Source of the DNA: CAWGXZ01 sp963826695
GTDB lineage: Bacteria; Pseudomonadota; Gammaproteobacteria; Burkholderiales; Burkholderiaceae_C
Assembly (NCBI GenBank): GCA_963826695.1
Contig: CAWGXZ010000004.1
Span: 1,116,001-1,180,000 of the forward strand
Direction of reading: 5' to 3'
Length of the DNA stretch: 64,000 bases
Under the pieces are notes generated by a model. That model saw only the letters and a list, made by a program, of their open reading frames with translations. It searched no databases and was not told the origin of the DNA. Below, piece by piece: positions 16,737 to 25,358 of the stretch. Positions within the stretch are counted from its first letter, which is position 1. Each line of letters starts with the position of its first letter. A program made the translations under genes and the position numbers.

Positions 16737-18086
16737 GTGGTGCTGCCCAGGCCGCGTGTCGGCGTCGCGTTCAGCGGCGGCCGCGACTCCACTGCACTGC
16801 TGCATGCAACGATTGGCTGCGCAGCGGGACTCGGCGTCGATGTCGTGGCGTTGCATGTCAATCACCGCCTGAGTCCGCAGGCCGACGCCTGGCAGTCACG
16901 CGCTGCGGCCGCGTGCCGCCGCTGGACACGCGCCGGGGCGCCGCTGACCTGGATGGCGCGCCGCCTGACCACGAGCCCACCGCCCGGCGCCAGCATCGAA
17001 GCCTGGGCGCGTGAGCAACGCTATGCAGCACTTTGCGAAATGGCGGGGGCGCAGGGGGTGTCGCTGCTGCTGCTGGCGCACCACCGGTCGGACCAGGCCG
17101 AGACCTTTCTGCTGCAGGCGCTGCGCGGCAGCGGCGTCGCCGGCCTGGCGGCGATGCCGCGGGTCGCCGATCGCCACGGCATCCGCTGGGCCCGGCCGTG
17201 GCTCGACATATCGCGCCCGGCCATCGACGCTTACCTGCAGCAACACCGGCTGGTCTACGTCGACGATCCGAGCAATGCCGACCCACGCTTCGCACGCAGC
17301 CGGCTGCGTGGCTCCGTCGTTCCCAGCCTGATTGCGGACTTTCCGGAAGCCGAAGCCGCTCTGGCGCGCGCAGCTGCAAAGTTGCAGGAGGCCGCCGACG
17401 CGCTGGCCGAGCTTGCCCGCATCGATCTGGCCGAGGTGGCGTGCCCCAACGGACTTTGCCTGCAGCCATGGCTTGCACTGACGCCGGCACGCCGCAGCAA
17501 TGTGCTGCGCCACTGGATGCACTCGGTGCGGGGTCGCGGTGCACCAGGGGCACTTGCGACCCGGCTGCTCGTCGAATGGCCGGCCGGCCGCGGCTGGCGC
17601 GAATGGCCCTGTCATGGCGGACGCTTCATGGCATGGCGCGGGCTGCTCCGCTTCGAGGGGCATGCCGCGCCAGCGGTCGCCGCGCCTCGAGCGCAGGTTC
17701 GGCTGGTGATCGACAAAGCCGGAAGCTACCCGCTCCCGGGATGGGGCGGATCGCTCGAAGTGACCGAGGTCGCCACAGGCGGCGTACCGTGGCGCCACCT
17801 CGCCGAGCTGCGCGCCAGCGCGCGCATCGGTGGCGAAACCTTCCAGATGGCGGCGGACCGACCCGCGCGCACGCTGAAGAAGCAGTTCCAGGCATGCGCC
17901 GTCCCACCCGAAGGTCGCATCGGGCCGTTGCTCTATGCCGGTGAGCGGTTGCTTTACGTTGCCGGGCTGGGGCTCGACGCGCGCGCATGGGCCGAACCGG
18001 GTGAGCGCCAGGCGTCGCTGCATTGGCGTGCCGAGGCCGATGCGCTCCCGCCGGCGGCGGTCTGCCCGGGACCCGGTGCCCGGTAG
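16737..18086 (+). CDS. tilS: tRNA(Ile)-lysidine synthase
   Basis: ATP-dependent enzyme converting C34 of the CAU anticodon of tRNA-Ile2 to lysidine, which switches it from Met to Ile decoding. The 449-residue protein carries the PP-loop SGGRDSTALLH near its N-terminus, LLLAHHRSDQAETFLLQALR, and a C-terminal TilS domain (GGETFQMAADRPARTLKKQF). The start is GTG 16737. A stop codon three codons upstream rules out anything earlier. The 112 bp between accA and tilS holds no recognisable gene. Confidence 0.93.
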   Translation: MVLPRPRVGVAFSGGRDSTALLHATIGCAAGLGVDVVALHVNHRLSPQADAWQSRAAAACRRWTRAGAPLTWMARRLTTSPPPGASIEAWAREQRYAALCEMAGAQGVSLLLLAHHRSDQAETFLLQALRGSGVAGLAAMPRVADRHGIRWARPWLDISRPAIDAYLQQHRLVYVDDPSNADPRFARSRLRGSVVPSLIADFPEAEAALARAAAKLQEAADALAELARIDLAEVACPNGLCLQPWLALTPARRSNVLRHWMHSVRGRGAPGALATRLLVEWPAGRGWREWPCHGGRFMAWRGLLRFEGHAAPAVAAPRAQVRLVIDKAGSYPLPGWGGSLEVTEVATGGVPWRHLAELRASARIGGETFQMAADRPARTLKKQFQACAVPPEGRIGPLLYAGERLLYVAGLGLDARAWAEPGERQASLHWRAEADALPPAAVCPGPGAR

Positions 18087-18087
18087 A

Positions 18088-18093
18088 TAGAAT
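18088..18093 (+). promoter_or_regulatory. Candidate -10 box for lysC
   Basis: TAGAAT follows the tilS stop by one base and lies about 71 bp before the lysC ATG. No strong -35 is visible. Confidence 0.35.
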
Positions 18094-18164
18094 CGCCCGC
18101 CTTGCCTGCCGCTGCCGTGACCTTGCGGCGCTCCACCCGTCAGCCTCTTTCTGTTCCGCTGCGC

Positions 18165-19433
18165 ATGTCCCTGATCGTTCACAAGTACGGCGGTACCTCG
18201 ATGGGCTCGACCGAGCGCATTCGCAACGTGGCCAAGCGCGTCGCGAAATGGAGCCGGGCGGGTCACCAGATGATCGTCGTCCCCTCGGCGATGAGCGGCG
18301 AAACCAACCGGCTGCTCGGGCTGGCGAAGGAACTGCAGCCCGCCGCTGTCACGCCGGCGATGCAGCGTGAACTCGACGCGATTGCCGCGACCGGCGAGCA
18401 GGTCTCGGTGGGTCTGCTGGCGCTGGCCCTGCAGGCCGAAGGCCTCGAGGCCGTCAGTTACTCGGGCTGGCAGGTGCCGATCGAGACCGACAGCGCCTTC
18501 ACCAAGGCGCGCATTGCGCGCATCGACGACGCGCGGGTTCGCAGCGATCTGGCCGCCGGGAAGGTCGTCGTCATCACCGGCTTCCAGGGTATCGATCCGG
18601 CCGGCAACGTGACCACGCTGGGCCGAGGCGGATCGGACACCTCGGCGGTTGCCGTCGCGGCCGCGCTGAAGGCCGACGAATGCCTGATCTACACCGACGT
18701 CGACGGCGTCTACACCACCGACCCGCGCGTGGTTGCATCGGCGCGCCGTCTGCGCGCCATCAGCTTCGAGGAAATGCTCGAGATGGCCAGCCTCGGCTCG
18801 AAGGTGCTGCAGATTCGCTCGGTCGAGTTCGCTGGCAAGTACCGGGTGCCGCTGCGGGTGCTGTCGAGCTTCACGCCCTGGGACATCGACCTTGCGGAGG
18901 AAGCTGCTTCCGGCACCCTGATCACTTTCGAGGACTACGAAGCCATGGAACAAGCCGTCGTATCGGGCATTGCATTCAACCGGGACGAGGCCAAGATCAG
19001 CCTGCTCGGCGTTCCCGACAAGCCGGGCGTCGCCTATCAGATCCTCGGGCCGGTGGCTGAGGCCAACATCGACGTCGACGTGATCATCCAGAACGTGTCC
19101 CACGACGGGCGGACCGACTTCTCGTTCACGGTGCATCGCAACGAATATGCGCGGACGATGGAGCTGCTGCGCAGTCAGGTGTTGCCCCAGACCGGCTCGG
19201 CGACGCTGAGCGGCGACACGCAAATCTGCAAGGTGAGCATCGTCGGCATCGGCATGCGCTCGCATGTCGGCGTTGCGAGCAAGATGTTCAGCGTGCTCAG
19301 CGAAGAGGGAATCAACATCCAGATGATCACCACCAGCGAGATCAAGACCAGCGTCGTCATCGACGAGAAGTACATGGAGCTGGCGGTGCGGGCACTGCAC
19401 AAGGCCTTCGGCCTCGATCAGCCCGGCGAATGA
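18165..19433 (+). CDS. lysC: Aspartate kinase
   Basis: First enzyme of the aspartate family pathway (Lys, Thr, Met, diaminopimelate), phosphorylating aspartate. The 422 residues include the kinase domain with VHKYGGTSMGS at the N-terminus, TLGRGGSDTSAVAVAAAL and DVDGVYTTDPR. Two C-terminal ACT domains begin near FEDYEAMEQAVVSGIAF and TQICKVSIVGIGM, which fits feedback control by Lys and/or Thr. The start is ATG 18165, giving the conserved SLIVHKYGG start. An in-frame upstream codon would add an unconserved tail. Confidence 0.95.
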   Translation: MSLIVHKYGGTSMGSTERIRNVAKRVAKWSRAGHQMIVVPSAMSGETNRLLGLAKELQPAAVTPAMQRELDAIAATGEQVSVGLLALALQAEGLEAVSYSGWQVPIETDSAFTKARIARIDDARVRSDLAAGKVVVITGFQGIDPAGNVTTLGRGGSDTSAVAVAAALKADECLIYTDVDGVYTTDPRVVASARRLRAISFEEMLEMASLGSKVLQIRSVEFAGKYRVPLRVLSSFTPWDIDLAEEAASGTLITFEDYEAMEQAVVSGIAFNRDEAKISLLGVPDKPGVAYQILGPVAEANIDVDVIIQNVSHDGRTDFSFTVHRNEYARTMELLRSQVLPQTGSATLSGDTQICKVSIVGIGMRSHVGVASKMFSVLSEEGINIQMITTSEIKTSVVIDEKYMELAVRALHKAFGLDQPGE

Positions 19434-19450
19434 GGCGACCCGCCGTCCGC

Positions 19451-19456
19451 TAGAAT
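19451..19456 (+). promoter_or_regulatory. Candidate -10 box for tRNA-Ser
   Basis: TAGAAT ends 12 bp before the 5' end of the tRNA, the usual distance for a tRNA promoter. The -35 region is not recognisable. Confidence 0.45.
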
Positions 19457-19468
19457 CGCTGTTGGCTT

Positions 19469-19561
19469 GGAGCTGTGACCGAGTGGCCGAAGGTGCTCCC
19501 CTGCTAAGGGAGTATGTGGGCAAAACCTGCATCGAGGGTTCGAATCCCTCCGGCTCCGCCA
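19469..19561 (+). tRNA. tRNA-Ser(GCU)
   Basis: A 93-base class II tRNA with a long variable arm. The 7-bp acceptor stem GGAGCTG/CGGCTCC has one G-U pair, the discriminator is G, and CCA is encoded. The anticodon stem CTCCC/GGGAG encloses loop CTGCTAA, so the anticodon is GCT, reading AGC/AGU codons. The T arm contains GGTTCGAATCC. Confidence 0.95.
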
Positions 19562-19570
19562 AGAATCGTG

Positions 19571-19594
19571 AACGGGCCCATCGGGCCCGTTTCC
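19571..19594 (+). terminator. tRNA-Ser terminator
   Basis: AACGGGCCC (19571-19579) pairs with GGGCCCGTT (19583-19591) around ATC, followed by TCC. It starts 9 bp after the tRNA CCA. Confidence 0.7.
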
Positions 19595-19699
19595 ATTTGA
19601 GCGCGGCCGCGCGCCATGCGGCAAGGCTTCGCCTCCACCCATCTCGCGACCCTCACGGGCACCGCGCGCTCTTGCAGTGTCGGTAGCGACAGAGAACCG

Positions 19700-20725
19700 A
19701 TGCAACCCAATCCAGAGGTGAACCCCTGGCGCCTGTGTGTCGCGCCGATGATGGATTGGACCGACCGCCATTGCCGCTACTTCCACCGCCTTCTGGTGCG
19801 CCATGCGCGGCTTTATACCGAGATGGTCACCACCGGGGCGTTGTTGCATGGCGATGCGGCGCGTCATCTCGATTTCGATGCCGCCGAGCATCCGCTGGCG
19901 CTACAGCTCGGCGGCAGCGACCCAGGGGAGCTGGCCGCTTGTGCGCGGCTTGCCGAGCGCTGGGGCTACGACGAGGTCAACCTGAACTGCGGTTGCCCGA
20001 GCGAGCGCGTGCAGCGTGGCGCCTTTGGCGCTTGCCTGATGCGTGAGCCGGCGCTGGTCGCCGATTGCATCCGGGCCATGCGCGACGCCGTGTCGATACC
20101 CGTCACGGTGAAGCACCGCATCGGCCTGGATCATGACGAGGGCGAAGAGCTGCTGCGCGACTTCATCGGCAACCTGGCGGAGGCTGGCTGCCAGGTGTTC
20201 ATCGTGCATGCGCGCAACGCCTGGCTGAAGGGCTTGAGCCCGAAGGAAAACCGCGAAGTGCCGCCGCTGCGCCACGACGTGGTGCATCGTCTGAAGCGCG
20301 ATTTTCCGGCGCTGACGTTCGTCGTCAACGGTGGCATCGGGACTGCCGCGCAGATCGAGGAACAGCTGGGCCAGGTAGACGGCGTGATGGTCGGTCGCTC
20401 GGCGTACCACGATCCGTGGAGCCTCAGTGAATGGGACGGCCGTTTCTTTGCCGACGACGCCGCACCGCCGGGTCGAGCCGCCGTCGAGGAGGCGATGGTC
20501 GGGTACTTCGAGGGCCTCGCAGCGCGCGGCGAGCCCTGGACGCATGCGTCGCGCCACTTCCTGGGCCTGCGCAACGGGCTTCCCGGTGCACGCCGCTGGC
20601 GGCAGGTCTGGTCGGACCACCGTCTCAAGGGGCTTGCGCCGCGGGAGGTCGCCCGCCTGGCTGCCGGCTCCGCCGGTCACGGCGACGGCTTGCAGCCCGC
20701 TGCGTTGCTCCCAGTAGGCGCCTGA
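19700..20725 (+). CDS. dusA: tRNA-dihydrouridine synthase DusA
   Basis: FMN enzyme reducing uridine 20/20a in the tRNA D loop. The 341-residue protein begins with the DusA-specific pattern VAPMMDWTDRHCRYFHRLL and RLYTEMVTTGAL. The catalytic Cys99 is in NCGCPSERVQRGAFGACLM. RIGLDHDEG, VHARNAWLKGLSPKENRE and NGGIGT complete the TIM-barrel FMN site. The start is ATG 19700. The frame is open 84 bp further up, but that part is unconserved. dusA 5' ends and tRNA-Ser genes are known integration targets, but nothing is inserted here. Confidence 0.95.
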   Translation: MQPNPEVNPWRLCVAPMMDWTDRHCRYFHRLLVRHARLYTEMVTTGALLHGDAARHLDFDAAEHPLALQLGGSDPGELAACARLAERWGYDEVNLNCGCPSERVQRGAFGACLMREPALVADCIRAMRDAVSIPVTVKHRIGLDHDEGEELLRDFIGNLAEAGCQVFIVHARNAWLKGLSPKENREVPPLRHDVVHRLKRDFPALTFVVNGGIGTAAQIEEQLGQVDGVMVGRSAYHDPWSLSEWDGRFFADDAAPPGRAAVEEAMVGYFEGLAARGEPWTHASRHFLGLRNGLPGARRWRQVWSDHRLKGLAPREVARLAAGSAGHGDGLQPAALLPVGA

Positions 20726-20840
20726 ACCGCATAGCCATGCGTCGTGTGCGGCGGGGCGTCGCCGGCCATGGCCGCGATCGGTGTCATCTCGCGCGGCAGG
20801 TTCAGAATGCAGTGCAAACACGACACCTCCTGGAGACCTG

Positions 20841-21821
20841 ATGTACTTCGCTCGAATTTCCCGCAGGCGTGCGCTGTCTGCGCTGATCCTGATGATCGCG
20901 GCAGCGCCGGTTGCGGCGCAGAACTGGCCCGACAAGTCGATCCGCATCGTTGTGGGCTTCGCCCCGGGCGGCTTTACCGATGTGCTGGCGCGGACCATCG
21001 GCCAGAAGCTGCAGGAGCGACTCGGCCAGACGGTGGTGGTCGAGAACCGTGCGGGAGCCGCCGGCACCCTGGGCGCCGACCTGGTCGCCAAGTCCAAGCC
21101 CGACGGCTACACGCTGCTGCTCGGCCACAGCAACTCGAATGCGGTGGCGCCGGCGCTCTATCCCAAGCTGCCGTACGACGTGTTGAAGGATTTCACGCCG
21201 ATCATTCGCGTTGCCACGACGCCGCTGCTGCTTACCGTGCATGCGGGGATTGCGGCACGCGATGTCCGGTCGTTCGTCGCGCTCGCGCGGCAAAAACCCG
21301 AGGGGCTGCGCTTCGCGTCGTCTGGGCAGGGCAGCTCGCAGCACCTTGCCGCAGCGCGCTTCATGCTGGCGACCAAGACGCAGTTGACGCACGTGCCGTA
21401 CAAGGGCAGCGGCCAGGCCATCATCGACCTGCTTTCCGGGCAGGTCGATCTGAATTTCGAAAGCCCGCCGAACGTCTTGCCGCACCTGGCGTCGGGCAAG
21501 GTGCGCGTGCTGGCGATCACCAGCAACCGCCGCTCGCCTTTGCTGCCCGATGTACCGACGCTTGCAGAAGCCGGCGTTCCCAATGCCGAAATGCTGCAGT
21601 GGTTTTCCGTGATGGGTCCCGCCGGGCTGCCGCGCGAGATCACGCAGAAACTCAATACGGAGATCGGCGCGATCCTCAAGCTGCCCGATGTGGCCGAAAA
21701 GATCGCTTCGCAGGGCGGCGAGATCGTCGCCGGACCGGCTGATGAATTTGCCTCCTTCCTCGGCAACGACGTGGCGAACTGGGCCCGTCTGGTCAAGGAA
21801 GCCAACATCCGCCTCGAATGA
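20841..21821 (+). CDS. Bug/TctC-type periplasmic solute-binding receptor
   Basis: Receptor of the tripartite tricarboxylate transporter type, 326 residues. A signal peptide occupies 1-26 (LSALILMIAAAPVAAQ). The family signature follows: WPDKSIRIVVGFAPGGFTDV, then VVVENRAGAAGTLGADLVAK and YTLLLGHSNSNAV. The start is ATG 20841 with GGAGA about 5 bp upstream. No TctA/TctB membrane genes are adjacent, which is usual for Bug proteins in Betaproteobacteria. The stop overlaps the next start (ATGA), tying it to the RraA-like and LeuCD-like genes, so the ligand is probably a carboxylate used by them (inference). Confidence 0.92.
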   Translation: MYFARISRRRALSALILMIAAAPVAAQNWPDKSIRIVVGFAPGGFTDVLARTIGQKLQERLGQTVVVENRAGAAGTLGADLVAKSKPDGYTLLLGHSNSNAVAPALYPKLPYDVLKDFTPIIRVATTPLLLTVHAGIAARDVRSFVALARQKPEGLRFASSGQGSSQHLAAARFMLATKTQLTHVPYKGSGQAIIDLLSGQVDLNFESPPNVLPHLASGKVRVLAITSNRRSPLLPDVPTLAEAGVPNAEMLQWFSVMGPAGLPREITQKLNTEIGAILKLPDVAEKIASQGGEIVAGPADEFASFLGNDVANWARLVKEANIRLE

Positions 21822-22378
21822 AGCCGGTGGCGATGCTCAAGACCTCCGACCTCTGCGATGCCTGCGGGGCGGCGCACGCCTGTGCGTTGCCGCTGCGCAG
21901 CTTCGGCCGACGGCGCAGCTTTGCCGGTTCGATCCGCACGATCCGTTGCCATGAGGACATCGGGCTGATGCGTGATGTCGTCGCACAGCCCGGCACCGGG
22001 CAGGTGCTGGTGATCGACGGCGGCGGGTCGATGGCTCGCGCGCTGTTCGGCGACGTCATGGCCGCACTCGCCCTGCGCAACGGTTGGGCGGGGCTGGTGA
22101 TCCATGGTGCGATTCGGGATTCGGTCGAGATCGATGCGATGGATGTCGGTGTCAAGGCGCTCGGCACGGTGCCGCGGCGCGGCGAGCGCACCGGGGCGGG
22201 CGAGGTCGACGTACCGGTGCAGTTCGGTGGCGTGACCTTCACGCCGGGGCGCCGTCTCGTCGCCGACGACGACGGGGTCATCGTGTTGCCCGAAGGCACC
22301 CATGAATCCGATGTCGACGTTGCCGATGCGCTGGCGGGCACGGCAGCCTATGCGGCGGGCGCCGGCGAACCGCGATGA
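21818..22378 (+). CDS. RraA-like protein / HMG aldolase family
   Basis: A 186-residue protein of the RraA/dimethylmenaquinone-methyltransferase-like fold. Visible landmarks are TSDLCDAC at the N-terminus, GQVLVIDGGGSMARALFGD, then WAGLVIHGAIRD with the Arg-Asp that binds substrate and metal in class II HMG/CHA aldolases, and VADDDGVIVLP at the end. Family members are either RNase E inhibitors (RraA) or pyruvate-releasing aldolases / oxaloacetate decarboxylases. Placement between a carboxylate receptor and hydro-lyase genes favours an aldolase (inference). It overlaps both neighbours by ATGA. Confidence 0.82.
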   Translation: MKPVAMLKTSDLCDACGAAHACALPLRSFGRRRSFAGSIRTIRCHEDIGLMRDVVAQPGTGQVLVIDGGGSMARALFGDVMAALALRNGWAGLVIHGAIRDSVEIDAMDVGVKALGTVPRRGERTGAGEVDVPVQFGGVTFTPGRRLVADDDGVIVLPEGTHESDVDVADALAGTAAYAAGAGEPR

Positions 22379-23811
22379 CACCGCGCACGCTGTACCGGCG
22401 CATCGTCGATGCACACACGGTGCGCCGCCTGAGCGAAGCGGGCGCCGGAAACGAGCAGATTCTGCTGTACGTCGACCGCCAGGTCCTGAATGAATACACC
22501 AGCCCACAGGCTTTTGCCGCACTGCATGCGGCCAATCGCCAGGTGTGGCGCCCGGGTGCCACGCTGGCGGTGGTCGACCATGTCAATCCGACGACGCCGC
22601 AGCGCGACGCAACGACGATGTGGCTCGCCGACACCGGTCGAGCCCGGCAGGTCCGGATGTTGGCCGAGAACTGCAGCCGGCATGCGATCGAGCTGTTCGA
22701 CATGCTCGATTCGCGGCAAGGCATCGAACACGTGGTTGCCAGCGAGCAGGGGCTGGTTCTTCCCGGCATGGTGATCGCCGCCGGCGACAGCCATACCACC
22801 ACGCACGGTGCCATGGGCGCACTCGGCTTCGGTATCGGCAGCAGCGAGATCGAACACCTGCTCGCGACCCAGACGCTGGTCTACAGCGTCATGAAGACCC
22901 TGCGGGTCGACGTGCAGGGCCGGCTCGGTGAGGGCGTCACGGCGAAAGACCTGGTGCTGGCGCTTATTCGGCAGATCGGCGCCGACGGTGCGACCGGGCA
23001 GGTGATCGAGTACACCGGCCCCGCCGTGGCGGCGCTGGGCGTCGAAGCCCGGTTGACGCTGTGCAACATGAGCGTCGAAGCCGCCGCCCGGGGCGCCATC
23101 GTCGCACCCGACGACACCCTGTTCGAGTACCTGACCGGGCGTCCCCGCGTGCCGACCGGCGAACGTTGGGAGGCGGCGCTTGCGGCCTGGCGGACCTTGC
23201 GCAGCGACGACGACGCGCGCTTCGATTCGATGGTTTCGATCGACGCGGGAGCCATTGCGCCCATGGTCACCTGGGGTACGAGCCCCGACCAGGGCGTCAC
23301 TGTCGACGGCGCGGTGCCGGAGCCGGATGGCGAGGCAGACGGCGGCCGCCGCCGTGCGATGCGCCGGGCACTGGAATACATGGGGCTCGAGCCCGGTCAA
23401 GCGATGGACGGTCTGCCGATCAGCCATGCCTTCATCGGCTCGTGCACCAATGGCCGCATCGAGGACCTGCGCGACGCCGCGAAGATTCTGCGTGGCCGGG
23501 TCGTTGCGGCCGGCGTTCGGGCCATGGTCGTGCCGGGATCGACTTCGGTACGCGCCCAGGCAGAGGACGAAGGGCTCGACCGGGTCTTCCTGGCCGCGGG
23601 CTTCGAGTGGCGACAGGCCGGGTGCTCGATGTGCGTCGCCATGAACGACGATCATCTGCAAGCTGGCGACCGCTGTGCCTCCAGCACCAACCGCAACTTC
23701 GAGGGCCGACAGGGTGCCGGCGCACGCACGCACCTGATGAGCCCGGCAATGGTTGCCGCAGCCGCCGTCCGCGGTGCGATCACCGACGTACGTCGCATGT
23801 TGCCGGATTGA
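22375..23811 (+). CDS. LeuC-like (aconitase family) hydro-lyase large subunit
   Basis: Large subunit of a 3-isopropylmalate dehydratase-type enzyme, 478 residues. The [4Fe-4S] ligands are Cys357 (GSCTNGR), Cys417 and Cys420 (GCSMC), the same spacing as E. coli LeuC. DSHTTTHGAMGALGFGIGSS and EGVTAKDLVLA are typical. It could be leuC, but leuB, leuA and asd are not nearby. It is translationally coupled to an RraA-like gene and a Bug receptor, so it may be a second paralogue acting on another hydroxydicarboxylate such as citramalate or a methylmalate. Sequence alone does not settle the substrate. Confidence 0.88.
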   Translation: MTPRTLYRRIVDAHTVRRLSEAGAGNEQILLYVDRQVLNEYTSPQAFAALHAANRQVWRPGATLAVVDHVNPTTPQRDATTMWLADTGRARQVRMLAENCSRHAIELFDMLDSRQGIEHVVASEQGLVLPGMVIAAGDSHTTTHGAMGALGFGIGSSEIEHLLATQTLVYSVMKTLRVDVQGRLGEGVTAKDLVLALIRQIGADGATGQVIEYTGPAVAALGVEARLTLCNMSVEAAARGAIVAPDDTLFEYLTGRPRVPTGERWEAALAAWRTLRSDDDARFDSMVSIDAGAIAPMVTWGTSPDQGVTVDGAVPEPDGEADGGRRRAMRRALEYMGLEPGQAMDGLPISHAFIGSCTNGRIEDLRDAAKILRGRVVAAGVRAMVVPGSTSVRAQAEDEGLDRVFLAAGFEWRQAGCSMCVAMNDDHLQAGDRCASSTNRNFEGRQGAGARTHLMSPAMVAAAAVRGAITDVRRMLPD

Positions 23812-23814
23812 GCG

Positions 23815-24426
23815 ATGCAGCCTTTCATCCGCATTCGGGGGGTCGCCGCCGCGCTGCCGCAGCCGAACGTCGACACCGACCAGATCATGCCCAAGCAGTT
23901 TCTGAAGGGCATCGACCGTCGCGGGCTGGGAGAAGGCTTCCTCTTCGATCTTCGCTTCGAGGCGCCCGGCCAGCCGCGCCCCGACTTCATTTTGAATCGC
24001 CCGCCATGGGATCGCGCCGTGGTGCTCGTCACGGGACCGAATTTCGGCTGTGGGTCGAGCCGCGAGCACGCGGTCTGGGGCCTGCGCGAACTCGGCCTGC
24101 GCTGCGTGATCGGCACCAGCTTCGGCGGCATCTTCAGCGACAACTGCGCCCGAAACGGCGTCCCCGCGATCACTGTCGGCCCGGCCGAAGCCGAGCGGCT
24201 GATGGCGCTTGCTGCGGACCCCCAGCAATGCGTGATCGAAGTCGATCTGGAGCGCCGGGCGATCTCCACCCCGTCCGACGGCCGCACGCTCGGCTTCGAG
24301 TTCGACCCACTAAAGCGTGAAATGCTGTTGGCCGGCCTCGACCCCGTCGGGATGACGCTCGAGCATGCCTCGGAGATCGTCGAGTTCGAGCGCCGATACC
24401 TCGGTCAACGACCTTGGATGGACTGA
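23815..24426 (+). CDS. LeuD-like (aconitase family) hydro-lyase small subunit
   Basis: Small swivelling subunit partnering the LeuC-like protein, 203 residues. NVDTDQIMPKQFLKGI and the loop TGPNFGCGSSREHAVWGL are diagnostic. GTSFGGIFSDNCARNG follows, as in bacterial LeuD. The gene starts 3 bp after the large-subunit stop. The 140 bp to the next gene show no terminator. Confidence 0.9.
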   Translation: MQPFIRIRGVAAALPQPNVDTDQIMPKQFLKGIDRRGLGEGFLFDLRFEAPGQPRPDFILNRPPWDRAVVLVTGPNFGCGSSREHAVWGLRELGLRCVIGTSFGGIFSDNCARNGVPAITVGPAEAERLMALAADPQQCVIEVDLERRAISTPSDGRTLGFEFDPLKREMLLAGLDPVGMTLEHASEIVEFERRYLGQRPWMD

Positions 24427-24566
24427 GGCTCGAAGCGCTGGGCCGGGAACGGACTGGCAAGCGTTCGCGACACCGGCTCCGGCAACACCACGCATTGGCG
24501 GGGTCTCGGTGGGCCGGCACGCCGACTGCTCCACCCGAGCGCCCTCATTGCGCAAGGAGAAATCAC

Positions 24567-24872
24567 ATGTCTTACCAAACAACCCTTATCGCCGGCGCTG
24601 TCGCCGCACTTTCTCTCACGCTTGCGGCCTGCGACGTCAAGAAGACGCAGGAAGGCAACATCACCGTGCCGAAGTACGAAGTCGAGAAGAAGCAGGAGGG
24701 TAGCGTCACCCTGCCCAAGTACGACGTGACGGCGCCTGAAGTGAAGGTCGGAACGACGACGACCGAGGTCAACGTGCCCAAGATCACCACCGAGAAGGAG
24801 ACAATTACCGTCCCGGTGATCGGTGTGAAGACCGGCGAGGAGAAGGCCGCAGAGAAGAACGACAAGAAATAA
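24567..24872 (+). CDS. Small predicted lipoprotein
   Basis: A 101-residue protein with a lipoprotein signal: hydrophobic residues 6-20 and lipobox LAAC, lipid-modified at Cys22. Asp at the +2 position would predict inner-membrane retention by the E. coli Lol rule. The mature part is charged and repetitive (EGNITVPKYEVEKKQ then EGSVTLPKYDVTAPE, then more KxxTxP-like units) and ends in a Lys/Glu tail. Start ATG 24567 has AAGGAGA just upstream. No family is recognised with confidence. Confidence 0.78.
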   Translation: MSYQTTLIAGAVAALSLTLAACDVKKTQEGNITVPKYEVEKKQEGSVTLPKYDVTAPEVKVGTTTTEVNVPKITTEKETITVPVIGVKTGEEKAAEKNDKK

Positions 24873-24908
24873 CGCAAGGCGGGGGGAAGCCCGCTGCGAT
24901 GGTTCGAA

Positions 24909-24927
24909 ACGGGCGCTTTGCGCCCGT
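24909..24927. terminator. Bidirectional hairpin between convergent small genes
   Basis: ACGGGCGC and GCGCCCGT form a perfect 8-bp stem around TTT, flanked by GAA and TTC. It lies between the lipoprotein gene and the minus-strand proline-rich frame and could serve both. Confidence 0.6.
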
Positions 24928-24947
24928 GTTCAATTGGTCGCTGGCAT

Positions 24948-25178
24948 TTACGCCATCGGCGCAGGCGGGGCCGTCGGTTCACGAACCGGCGAAGGCGGAT
25001 CAACCGGCAGCGGGTCGCCGATCGGCGCGGGCGGCGGTTGATCCGGCAGAGGTGTTACGTCGGGTGCGACCGGCGGAGGAATCTCGACAGGCGGAATCTC
25101 GGGTGTGGTTGCGGGCACTTCGTCGATGGCGAAGACACGCGGCGAGCTCGAAGACGGGTCTGGGGATGTGGGTTGCAT
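24948..25178 (-). CDS. Possible small proline-rich protein
   Basis: A 76-residue frame, about a third proline, with acidic PxxP-like repeats (EIPPVEIPPPVAPDVTPLPD). Reasons to keep it: it fills most of a 573-bp gap, its stop is followed by a hairpin in the right orientation, and the bias is protein-like rather than a shadow of a gene on the other strand. Reasons for doubt: there is no clear ribosome binding site, GC-rich DNA readily gives proline runs, and the frame is open further upstream to 25259. No function can be assigned. The rest of the gap (25179-25445) holds the iscR control region. Confidence 0.4.
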   Translation of the reverse strand: MQPTSPDPSSSSPRVFAIDEVPATTPEIPPVEIPPPVAPDVTPLPDQPPPAPIGDPLPVDPPSPVREPTAPPAPMA

Positions 25179-25358
25179 GCGCCATTGTCGGGGCAGGTCG
25201 CCCGATGGGTGCTGCATAGGTCGAAGCAGGCCCGTTTTGGATGCGGGTTCGTTCAGCACCTGCCGGTGCTCTGCGCGGTGGTACCGAGTCGGATCGACCG
25301 GGTGCAGCGGCTTCGGGAACTTCTCAGGGCAAACCCGACCAAATCACTGGCCTCGTTT

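Noticed and set aside
19469..19700. Genomic island at tRNA-Ser / dusA
   Set aside because: Both are known integration targets, but no integrase, duplicated tRNA end or foreign genes are present.
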